Position numbers and translations under genes: made by a program | NCBI GenBank assembly: GCA_963781105.1 | Contig: CAWAED010000003.1 | Location: forward strand, 868,001 to 932,000 | Origin: Palsa-295 sp963781105 | GTDB lineage: Bacteria; Acidobacteriota; Terriglobia; Acidiferrales; UBA7541 | Direction of reading: 5' to 3' | Length of the DNA: 64,000 nucleotides | In this document: one piece after another, positions 1 through 6,160 of the stretch | How the letters are laid out: every line of letters begins with the position of its first letter | Position numbering within the stretch: position 1 is the first letter of the stretch | Notes under the pieces: generated by a model | What the model saw: only the letters and a program-made list of their open reading frames with translations | The model's database searches: none | Told to the model about the DNA's origin: nothing

Positions 1-111
1 GTGGTTGCCGTGGCTCGAAAGTTGGCCGTACTGCTCCATCGGTTGTGGGTAAGCGGAGAGGTGTACGAACCATTGCGCAATAGTCAGAAGGCGATGCGGG
101 CAGTGGCTTAG
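1..111 (+). CDS. IS110-family transposase, C-terminal fragment (cut by window edge)
   Basis: The frame is open from base 1 to a TAG at 109-111 and encodes 36 residues with the run ARKLAVLLHRLWVSGEVYEP. This matches the conserved C-terminus of IS110-family transposases (DEDD catalytic domain plus a Ser-nucleophile transposase_20 domain, both upstream of this window). Only the tail is present, so activity cannot be judged. It is a piece of an insertion sequence that extends to the left. Family identity rests on recognition of this C-terminal motif. Confidence 0.8.
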   Translation: MVAVARKLAVLLHRLWVSGEVYEPLRNSQKAMRAVA

Positions 112-385
112 AGTTTCGATCCGGACAGCCGAGCTCGACCGCCGAAAACAGGCGACTGCGACTAAGTCCTGGGCCCGACTCTCACCGAAACGGTGGGAAG
201 AGAGGTCGATTATCAGGTAGCAGCGCCTACTGAAACGAGAACACCCACCTTGCACCGAGCGAATATCGCTCACAAAGAGTGCGGATGGAAGGATGGCGAC
301 AGGGGCGGCTTGGCTGAATGGGAACTGATTCTAAGAAAGAAGAAAGTCAAAGTGTGCTTGACATCAACCGGCCTTCTCATGGAAG
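112..385 (+). mobile_element. IS110-type 3' non-coding end, possible guide-RNA region
   Basis: This non-coding stretch directly follows the IS110 transposase stop and is rich in hairpins: CTCTCACCG/CGGT..GAGAG at 179-204, GTAG/CTAC at 217-230, and a perfect GAGCGA-ATA-TCGCTC at 257-271. It runs into a TTGACATCAACCGGCCTTCT segment near 360 that resembles IS110 right ends. IS110/IS1111 elements carry a structured bridge/seek RNA in a non-coding end, so this may be one; that is inference. The exact right end is not resolved. From about 386 to 658 I see no gene. Confidence 0.35.
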
Positions 386-658
386 GAGTTAGCCTGCCGC
401 TGCCGGAGCCTATTGCTGGTGGGAAGGGGATTAATCAACATCTATCCGAGTTTCCGCAAGGAATCGACGAAGGATAACCTCCGGATGTCGACAATCCGCC
501 AACGGACTGTAAGCTTTGGAAGTTGTGAGTGTGTTCGCGATTTAACGCCGAATCTGTCCCGAAGCCGCTGCGCCACACCGTCATCCCGTCGGGAAAAAAC
601 CGTGAAAGAAAACGAGAAGAAACGGTTATTCGCGCGGCGTATGGGTTTCTGCGCTCGT

Positions 659-1051
659 TCACGCAACGCTGGACGCCACTGCCTCTCGTTTTGCTGGCAG
701 CAGCGCTAACAAGACGCCTCCGATCACAATGACAAAGACCACGTCGGTAAAGTCCCTGTGGACGCCGTGCATCCGGTCTTCTACGGTTTGAATTCCCATC
801 ACCACGCCATGAAAGATGTTCCACCAAGCCGCTAAAGCAATCACCGAGCGATGCTCAGATGGTTTCCTTGCGGCCATGAGTAGAAAGGCCCCGACCGTAA
901 TAAAGAAGCTCAGAAACATCGGGCCGTTTTCGTTCTTCCCCTCCAAAATCCAGCTGGAATGCCACAGATCCTTATATAGCAAATAAATCAGGGATAGATA
1001 GAACAGCCCCACGATCACCAGGACGATCTGTGTCAGGCGTTCTCTTTTCAC
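659..1051 (-). CDS. DUF6632-type small membrane protein
   Basis: 130 residues with four predicted membrane segments: residues about 8-25 (IVLVIVGLFYLSLIYLLY), 45-60, 70-88 and 105-122. The pattern 'LSFFITVGAFLLMAARKPSEHRS' followed by AWWNIFHGVVM is typical of the DUF6632 family of uncharacterised bacterial membrane proteins. The start is a GTG with GAGGT just upstream. It lies on the same strand as the DUF6326 protein to its right, separated by about 200 bases without a gene. Function unknown; expected location inner membrane. Confidence 0.75.
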   Translation of the reverse strand: MKRERLTQIVLVIVGLFYLSLIYLLYKDLWHSSWILEGKNENGPMFLSFFITVGAFLLMAARKPSEHRSVIALAAWWNIFHGVVMGIQTVEDRMHGVHRDFTDVVFVIVIGGVLLALLPAKREAVASSVA

Positions 1052-1258
1052 GTTGACCTCATTTGAGCGAATTTTGTTGCGAGCGCAGCAGCGGCTCGCG
1101 CAGAGGATTCACAAACCAGCGCACAAGAAAGCGAAAAACAAAGTCTGCCATGCCGCTGCTGAGCCATCGCGTGCAGATAGTCAAATCACAGTCAACCGCC
1201 GTGAACAGGCGTTCTCGCAAGTAACCCGGTTACTTGTGATAACGCGATTTATCTTCAA

Positions 1259-1714
1259 CTACGCGATCGGCAGCCCCGTTTCCGGATTGCCGACGATCCG
1301 CTCAGAACGAGCCGCGGCTTCAGACCCTGACCAAGTCCACGCTTCCCAGATGATGATCGAGGTGCACACAGTTTCGATCGTCGCGAAGAACACGTATGCT
1401 GGAAAAGTGGGGTCCCGAAAGTCGCCGTTCGTCAGAGGCAGAACGAAGGTGAGGAAACCGTTTACGAGGGTCAGAATGAGACCCGCGATGATGTTCGTCA
1501 GCCGGTTCGCTCTAAACGGAAGCAGTCGAGATGCCGGAATCATGGCGATGGGTATTTCCATCAAGACCGCGGAACCCAGCAGAGCCCATTGTGGGAGATG
1601 TGGGGCTGTATTCGGCGAGCCAATGAATGCGAACAGCGCAAGCACGTCCGCATACAGGTAGTTCAATAACGCGAAGATCCAGAATAGGGACAACCGTTCC
1701 TTTGTGTCATGCAT
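1259..1714 (-). CDS. DUF6326-type membrane protein
   Basis: 151 residues with four hydrophobic segments: about 10-30 (FWIFALLNYLYADVLALFAF), 42-60, 75-95 and 105-125. The N-terminal 'LWIF.L.NYLYAD' pattern matches the DUF6326 family. The ATG at 1714 has a strong AGGAGG five bases upstream. The TAG that ends the sigma-factor remnant forms the start of this ribosome-binding site, so an older gene once abutted or overlapped here. No enzymatic motif is visible. Confidence 0.75.
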   Translation of the reverse strand: MHDTKERLSLFWIFALLNYLYADVLALFAFIGSPNTAPHLPQWALLGSAVLMEIPIAMIPASRLLPFRANRLTNIIAGLILTLVNGFLTFVLPLTNGDFRDPTFPAYVFFATIETVCTSIIIWEAWTWSGSEAAARSERIVGNPETGLPIA

Positions 1715-1723
1715 GTCAACCTC

Positions 1724-1849
1724 CTACGGAAAGGTTTGCTCTTGCAAGCTGCGAAGGAGGTATCGGTACAGACGGTTCTGATACCGCATGAGCAGCGCAG
1801 AAAGCGCGTTGAGGTCGCCTCGTCGAAGCTGGGCAACTTCACTTTCCAC
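1724..1849 (-). pseudogene. ECF sigma-factor remnant (region 2 start only)
   Basis: About 40 residues at the end of an open frame read EVAQLRRGDLNALSALLMRY followed by QNRLYRYLLR. This is the usual opening of sigma-70 region 2 in extracytoplasmic-function sigma factors (an 'LRRGD..AL..L...Y...LYRYL' pattern). The frame then hits a stop, so the DNA-binding regions 2.4 and 4 are absent. It sits directly upstream of the DUF6326 gene. The most likely reading is a deleted ECF gene whose N-terminus survives. The 344 bases between here and the YcaO start hold no gene I can support. Confidence 0.45.
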
Positions 1850-2193
1850 GCCCACGCCAGCCTCCCACGTCAAGTGCAAGCTGCCTGTGATATCCGTACT
1901 ACGAATGAGGCCTGCAAAAAGACTCATCCCTTGAACAGCGAAGAGATTGCAACTTAGGTGACTGGAGAGAAGCCGGTCCGGACATTCTCGTTTCTGAAGC
2001 AAGCCAAGGCGAGGTGCGCCAAGTTGCAGCAACGAACGAACTTCGAGTTCTACCCTCGAGCGCGGAGTCTTAACGTTGTAATCATGACCCACTACCATGG
2101 CGCCAAACGGCGCGTAGATTACGCCGCCACGAAACACTCTAGAATTTGTGCCATACTCCCGCGCATCAGAACGTACCCCGAGGAACTCGCTCC

Positions 2194-3438
2194 GTGAATG
2201 TCATCGTCCCAACCCCCGGCCCGCAGCCGCTCGGCAGCGGCGCTCCCCACCGTTGCCCTCCTCGCGAAACACTCGGGCGCTTAACGCCATTTTTCTCCGC
2301 CATGGGCATCACGCGCGTCGCCAACGTCACCGGCCTCGACAACATCGGCATCCCCGTCGTGATGGTTTGCCGCCCCAATTCCCGCGGCCTCGCCGTTTCG
2401 CAAGGGAAAGGCCTCGACCTCGACTCCGCCAAAGTTTCCGGCATCATGGAAGCCGTTGAGCTTTTCCACGCCGAAAATATTGAATGCCCGCTCGTCTTCG
2501 ACACCCACGCAAACCTCCGACGCCGCGCCACTGTCGCCGATCCCGATTCTTTGCCGCGCACCTCCACTCGAGCTTTCCGCCACAACGAACGCCTCTTCTG
2601 GATCGCCGGCCGCAATCTCCTCGACGACTCCCCCGTCTGGATCCCAAACGAATTAGTCCACACCGACTTCCGCGTGCCTCGCCCGCAAGGCGCCGGACGC
2701 TTCCTGCAAACTTCCATCGGCCTCGCCGCCGGCAATGACTCGCTCGAAGCAATCATCCACGGAATTTGCGAGGCGATCGAAACAGACTCCTGCAGTCTGT
2801 GGGACCTCCTGCCGCCCGCGCGCCGCGCCCAAACTAAAATTCAACTCGACTCCGTGGACGATCCCGCCTGCCGCAAAATCCTCGCAATGTTTAAGGACGC
2901 CGAAGTCGCCGTGGCCGTCTCGGATTACACCTCCGATCTCGGCGTTCCCACTTTTGCCTGCGATATCATCCCCGAATCTGACGATACCTTTCGCCGCATG
3001 TTTACCGCCGGTGGTTCCGGCTGCCATCCTTCCAGAAATGTCGCCTTGCTGCGCGCGCTCCTCGAAGCCGCGCAATCCCGCCTCACCGTAATCTCCGGCG
3101 CGCGCGACGATATATCCCGCGGCGCCTATCTCTGGTATCGCAGCCGCCGCGTGCTGCAACGCTCTCGCGTCAGAATCCTCGCGCAGATTGCTCACCGCGT
3201 TTTTCAAGACGTTCCTACCTTCGAATGCCGCGCTCCAGAAGAAGTCCTCGCGTGGCTGCTGCAGCGCCTGCAAGCCGCCGGCATGCACCAGGTGATTGCC
3301 GTGGACCTCACCAAGCCGCAAATCAATATTCCTGTCGTGCACATCGTCATCCCCGGGCTGGAAGGCGTCAACGACGCCTCGAAATACGCGCCCGGTCCGC
3401 GCGCCCGCGCCCGCCTCGCCGCCCGGAGAACTCCATGA
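2194..3438 (+). CDS. YcaO-domain protein (ATP-dependent cyclodehydratase/thioamidation type)
   Basis: About 414 residues. YcaO enzymes use ATP to activate a peptide backbone amide, giving azolines or, with TfuA, thioamides. Visible YcaO signatures are KVSGIMEAVELFHAE (first Glu pair, near residue 90), HGICEAIETDSCSLW (second Glu motif, near 190) and CHPSRNVALLRALLEAAQSR (near 290). The GTG at 2194 is preferred because a GAGG lies about ten bases upstream; an ATG at 2146 adds 16 unlike residues. The stop overlaps the TfuA start by four bases (ATGA), so the two are translationally coupled. No partner dehydrogenase or protease is seen. The substrate peptide is not obvious; the tandem Lys-rich peptides at 4.8-5.4 kb are the nearest candidates. 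Confidence 0.9.
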   Translation: MNVIVPTPGPQPLGSGAPHRCPPRETLGRLTPFFSAMGITRVANVTGLDNIGIPVVMVCRPNSRGLAVSQGKGLDLDSAKVSGIMEAVELFHAENIECPLVFDTHANLRRRATVADPDSLPRTSTRAFRHNERLFWIAGRNLLDDSPVWIPNELVHTDFRVPRPQGAGRFLQTSIGLAAGNDSLEAIIHGICEAIETDSCSLWDLLPPARRAQTKIQLDSVDDPACRKILAMFKDAEVAVAVSDYTSDLGVPTFACDIIPESDDTFRRMFTAGGSGCHPSRNVALLRALLEAAQSRLTVISGARDDISRGAYLWYRSRRVLQRSRVRILAQIAHRVFQDVPTFECRAPEEVLAWLLQRLQAAGMHQVIAVDLTKPQINIPVVHIVIPGLEGVNDASKYAPGPRARARLAARRTP

Positions 3439-4190
3439 AAGTTTTTATTTTTACCGGCCCGTCGCTTCCCCGCCCCGCAGCCCAAGCCATCTGGCGGCAA
3501 CCTGTCTATCTCGCGCCCGTCGCGCAAGGCGACGTTTACCGAATTGCCCGCCGCAAGCCTGCCGCGATCGGAATCATTGACGGCTTCTTCGAACGCCTTC
3601 CTTCCGTCTGGCATAAAGAAATTCTGTGGGCGCTCAGCAAAGGAATTCGCGTCTACGGGAGCTCCAGCATGGGCGCGCTGCGCGCCGCCGAACTCTCCGC
3701 CTACGGCATGATCGGCGTGGGCTCCATCTACGAAGGCTACGCCAGCGGTGCGCTCACCGATGACGACGAAGTCACTCTCGCGCACGCCCCCGCTGCCAAC
3801 AAATATCGCGCCGTCTCCGAACCCCTGGTCAATATCCGCTATACCCTCGCAAAAGCCGCCGCCGCGGAGATCGTTTCGCAGCCTACGGCCGGCGCTCTCG
3901 CGCAAATCGCCAAAGCTCTTTTTTACCCGCTGCGCAATTATGAAAAAATCATCGAGGAAGGACTTCGCGCGCGCTTGCCCGCCGAAGAATTGCGGAATTT
4001 CCGTGCCTGGCTACCAACCGGCCGCGTAGATCAAAAGCGCCTGGACGCCATCGCCCTGCTCACCCGCATGCGCGAAGATCTACGCCGCCGTCCGCCGGCA
4101 CAGCCGCCGAATTTCGTGTTTCAAAATACGCTGTTCTGGGTTCGACTCAGGCGGGCTTCCCGAGCTTCACGCAGCCGCCGAAAAAGTTAG
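3435..4190 (+). CDS. TfuA-like protein, YcaO partner
   Basis: 251 residues starting MKVFIFTGPSLP. The central stretch 'AAIGIIDGFFERLPSVWHKEI', followed by GIRVYGSSSMGALRAAEL and GVGSIYEGYASGALTDDDEV, is the TfuA core domain named after the trifolitoxin locus. In thioamide biosynthesis TfuA is thought to deliver sulfur, or to recruit its donor, for YcaO. Here the gene overlaps the YcaO stop by four bases, the usual paired arrangement. The ATG at 3435 is clear; longer readings upstream run through the YcaO gene in another frame. It ends 45 bases before the convergent SET gene. Assignment is firm; pathway product unknown. Confidence 0.9.
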   Translation: MKVFIFTGPSLPRPAAQAIWRQPVYLAPVAQGDVYRIARRKPAAIGIIDGFFERLPSVWHKEILWALSKGIRVYGSSSMGALRAAELSAYGMIGVGSIYEGYASGALTDDDEVTLAHAPAANKYRAVSEPLVNIRYTLAKAAAAEIVSQPTAGALAQIAKALFYPLRNYEKIIEEGLRARLPAEELRNFRAWLPTGRVDQKRLDAIALLTRMREDLRRRPPAQPPNFVFQNTLFWVRLRRASRASRSRRKS

Positions 4191-4235
4191 CCGCGCCGAT
4201 CTCGCACTCCTCACTGCAATGTTGCAGTTGTCAAT

Positions 4236-4694
4236 TCAAAAGTGGCACATCGTTCCGCGGCATTTCGCCGCTCCGCACCGGCACGGCGCCGAGCAGCGGA
4301 AACCGTAATCAGCTGTCAACTCTTCCCCCGCCTTGATTTTTCGGAAGCTGTAATAGAAGACCTGACCCCGAATTTTGCGTACCGTCAAATTCGGTTCGCA
4401 GCCATGATTGATGAACTCGGCCCCGCTTCCGCCCACCGCCGCGTCCAGCTTCCCGCGCCGGCCCAGGTCCACCGTGTACACACGCTCCGGTTTCCCCGCG
4501 GCAAACATCTTCACCGCGCGGCGCAACGCTTCCCGTGCGCTGATCAACTCGCCGGTGTACTCGATCACCCGCTTCCTCCGCGGTATCGTTTCTTCGGCAA
4601 ACACGCCGAAGCGCTCGATGCGCGATCGTCCAATGCGCAGCTTGAAACAGGCGAGTTTCGCATTCAGGCGCGGATAGTGGCGCTTGGTGGGCAT
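4236..4694 (-). CDS. SET-domain protein-lysine N-methyltransferase
   Basis: 152 residues from the preferred ATG (MPTKRHYPRLNAKL). SET domains transfer methyl groups from S-adenosylmethionine to protein lysines. Motifs in order are SRIERFGVFA, VIEYTGELIS, the cofactor-site motif EFINHGCEPN, EELTADYGF with the catalytic Tyr, and a post-SET zinc cluster CRCGAAKCRG. All core motifs are intact, so an active enzyme is likely. An upstream ATG at 4745 would add 17 residues. It is the last gene of a minus-strand block led by four Lys-rich mini-genes, so those peptides are plausible substrates (inference). Its end faces the TfuA gene. Confidence 0.88.
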   Translation of the reverse strand: MPTKRHYPRLNAKLACFKLRIGRSRIERFGVFAEETIPRRKRVIEYTGELISAREALRRAVKMFAAGKPERVYTVDLGRRGKLDAAVGGSGAEFINHGCEPNLTVRKIRGQVFYYSFRKIKAGEELTADYGFRCSAPCRCGAAKCRGTMCHF

Positions 4695-4803
4695 GTCGAG
4701 ATCTGGAGTCTGATGCAGTGTCGGGCTGGCGCAGCGTCGAGACATCTCGCGAGCGGTCTTCGCTATTCTCGGCTCGCAGCCCCTTGCGGCATCGCCCTCT
4801 TTT

Positions 4804-4902
4804 CTACGCTGCGCTGAACTTGCCGTGTACCGACAGCGACTTGGTATGCTTCAAGCTCGTCTTCTTCAACTTCGACTTTTTCGCGGGCTTCTTCACTGCC
4901 AT
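4804..4902 (-). CDS. Lys-rich mini-protein D (32 aa), tandem family
   Basis: Read directly from the minus strand: ATG at 4902 to TAG at 4804-4806, 32 residues. It starts MAVKKPAKKSKLKK and continues TSLKHTKSLSVHGKFSAA. An AAAGGAG lies seven to ten bases before the ATG. It shares the pattern MAxKKxxKKxKLKK...L.HTK.L with three neighbours but is the most divergent and one residue shorter in the middle. Ten of 32 residues are Lys. Last peptide gene before the SET methyltransferase. Function unknown. Confidence 0.7.
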   Translation of the reverse strand: MAVKKPAKKSKLKKTSLKHTKSLSVHGKFSAA

Positions 4903-4986
4903 CGTTCCTCTCCTTTTGGCGGCAACGCCGGGCGGGCGAGCGGACTTCGCCATTCCCCGCACGACGCCTCGTGCTGCGTCGCACCT

Positions 4987-5088
4987 TTACTGCGAGGATT
5001 TGATCTTTATCGAAAGAGACAACGGCTTGGTATGGTTCAACGCGCGAGCCTTCTTCAATTTCGCCTTCTTCGTAGCCTTCTTCGCCAT
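4987..5088 (-). CDS. Lys-rich mini-protein C (33 aa), tandem family
   Basis: ATG at 5088, TAA at 4987-4989, 33 residues: MAKKATKKAKLKKARALNH, then TKPLSLSIKIKSSQ. A purine-rich AAGGGGAG precedes the start by five to six bases. It is nearly identical to peptide B through KLKKARAL.HTKPLSLS, after which the tail diverges. Synonymous differences between the copies (for example AAA versus AAG) and the retained ribosome-binding site support real coding. No Cys, Trp or acidic residues. Likely co-transcribed with its neighbours. Confidence 0.72.
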   Translation of the reverse strand: MAKKATKKAKLKKARALNHTKPLSLSIKIKSSQ

Positions 5089-5134
5089 CGCTTCTCCCCT
5101 TATTGCTGCAACGCCGTCGCGCGAGCGGCCTGCG

Positions 5135-5245
5135 CTATTCTGCGCTCGTATACTTCATCTTCGCCGACAAAGACAGCGGCTTGGTATGGTCCAACGCGCG
5201 AGCCTTCTTCAACTTCCCCTTCTTCTTAGCTTTCTTCGCTGCCAT
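5135..5245 (-). CDS. Lys-rich mini-protein B (36 aa), tandem family
   Basis: ATG at 5245, TAG at 5135-5137, 36 residues: MAAKKAKKKGKLKKARALDH, then TKPLSLSAKMKYTSAE. AAGGAG sits seven bases before the ATG. This is the longest member; its tail KMKYTSAE is unique. The conserved half (residues 10-27) contains HTKPLSLS with Thr and Ser that could in principle be cyclised by a YcaO enzyme, and many Lys that could be methylated by the SET enzyme. Both are hypotheses. Confidence 0.72.
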   Translation of the reverse strand: MAAKKAKKKGKLKKARALDHTKPLSLSAKMKYTSAE

Positions 5246-5333
5246 CGTTTTTCTCCTTGTGGCTATGCAAGGCCCTGCCGGCGTGCGGGTTGCTATCCAC
5301 CGCACGACGCGCGTTCCTGGATCATCCCTTTTA

Positions 5334-5429
5334 CTACTCTGCGACGCGCTTGACGAGCAACGCCTTGGTATGGCTCAACGGGCGGGCCTTCTTCAACTTC
5401 CCCTTCTTCGTACCCTTCTTCTTAGCCAT
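5334..5429 (-). CDS. Lys-rich mini-protein A (31 aa), first of tandem family
   Basis: ATG at 5429, TAG at 5334-5336, 31 residues: MAKKKGTKKGKLKKARPLSH, then TKALLVKRVAE. AAGGAG lies seven bases upstream. It is the promoter-proximal member; a possible promoter lies at 5473-5502. It keeps KLKKAR.L.HTK but its tail ALLVKRVAE differs entirely from the others. The family therefore has a conserved basic N-terminal part and a variable C-terminal part. I do not recognise a described family. Confidence 0.7.
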   Translation of the reverse strand: MAKKKGTKKGKLKKARPLSHTKALLVKRVAE

Positions 5430-5472
5430 CGTCTCTCTCCTTCTAGCTGCAACGCCGGGCGGCGTTTGTGAC

Positions 5473-5502
5473 CTTATATGCAAACCCGTGGCCACTTGTC
5501 CA
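5473..5502 (-). promoter_or_regulatory. Possible promoter of the mini-gene/SET block
   Basis: On the minus strand, TGGACA (5497-5502) and TATAAG (5473-5478) are 18 bases apart, with a TGCA just before the -10 that could help as an extended element. The start would fall about 35-40 bases upstream of the first mini-gene. The match is moderate. Confidence 0.35.
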
Positions 5503-5767
5503 CAACCAAAAAATCCGCGTAAGCCCTGCGCCGTCCTCAAATTCCCAACGCCATCCCTTGTCTCGCAACTCTTCGCTGGCGAGCCCACGCTGAATAATTC
5601 AACATCACGTTGAAAAATTTCGCGCCTCGGTCCCTTGCCGAAAATCATGGGCCTCGCGCAGTCCTTCTTGCTGTTCGCCTGTGATCCCCGCCGCTCGCAT
5701 CCTAGCCGAACCTACGCCGCCGCTCGTCGCCAAACGGGGGCCCGGAGGTTGGCCCCGGCGGCCTCGC

Positions 5768-5796
5768 TTGACAGCCTCGTCTTTCCATCGTATATA
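5768..5796 (+). promoter_or_regulatory. Strong sigma-70 promoter of the PadR gene, leaderless layout
   Basis: TTGACA at 5768-5773, 17-base spacer, TATATA at 5791-5796. The expected start point, about seven bases after the -10, coincides with the A of the PadR ATG at 5803, so the mRNA should have almost no leader. No Shine-Dalgarno precedes that ATG. Between 5503 and 5767 I see no gene. Confidence 0.7.
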
Positions 5797-5802
5797 GGTA
5801 GT

Positions 5803-6156
5803 ATGTCTACTGTAGATTCTCTACCCGACGACAAGATCGGACTGCTTCAGGGAACTCTGGAAGTTCTGATCCTCCGCAGCCTCAAGCGAGAGCCCAACCA
5901 CGCTTACGGCGTCTCGCAGTTCCTGCAACAACAATCCGACAGCGAGTTTCTCGTAGACAACGGCTCCCTGTACCCCGCGCTCCAGCGTCTTCTTCAGCGC
6001 AAATGGATCGCCGCACAGTGGAAGACTTCTCCCAATGGCCGCCGCGCCCGCTATTACAGCCTCACGCCCGCCGGCCGCAAACAACTCGTCAAAGCAACTT
6101 CCAAGTGGCAGCGCTTTGCTCTAGCCATGGCCAGGATTCTGGCACCGGAGGGTTGA
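5803..6156 (+). CDS. PadR-family transcriptional regulator
   Basis: 117 residues beginning MSTVDSLPDDKIGLLQGTLE. PadR proteins are winged-helix repressors. The family's opening LLQGTLEVLILRSLKREPNHAYG and the wing region VDNGSLYPALQRLLQRKWI followed by NGRRARYYSLTPAGRKQL are all visible, and the short C-terminal tail fits the small PadR subclass. The start at 5803 fits the protein family; an upstream extension to 5635 is not PadR-like. It ends four bases before the permease gene, forming the PadR-permease pair that is common in acidobacteria. It probably represses its own promoter at 5768-5796. Confidence 0.92.
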   Translation: MSTVDSLPDDKIGLLQGTLEVLILRSLKREPNHAYGVSQFLQQQSDSEFLVDNGSLYPALQRLLQRKWIAAQWKTSPNGRRARYYSLTPAGRKQLVKATSKWQRFALAMARILAPEG

Positions 6157-6160
6157 TCTC

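Larger units (their letters stand above)
4804..5429 (-). repeat. Tandem duplication array of the mini-genes
   Basis: The four mini-genes start at 5429, 5245, 5088 and 4902, giving a repeat period of 157-186 bases. Spacers also share sequence: variants of GCTGCAACGCCG appear upstream of each ribosome-binding site near 5110, 5450 and 4921. The array thus arose by duplication of a whole expression unit, followed by divergence concentrated in the C-terminal codons. Confidence 0.75.

Noticed and set aside
435..827. Minus-strand open frames of 74-130 codons
   Set aside because: Arg/Ser-rich, no start context, no family pattern, overlapping the DUF6632 gene.
4718..5471. Several plus-strand open frames across the mini-gene array
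   Set aside because: They are antisense to the four mini-genes and repeat only because the array repeats; no ribosome-binding sites.
5495..5503. TTGTCCACA resembling a DnaA box
   Set aside because: A single site with a mismatch; no cluster, AT-rich unwinding region or dnaA/dnaN nearby.
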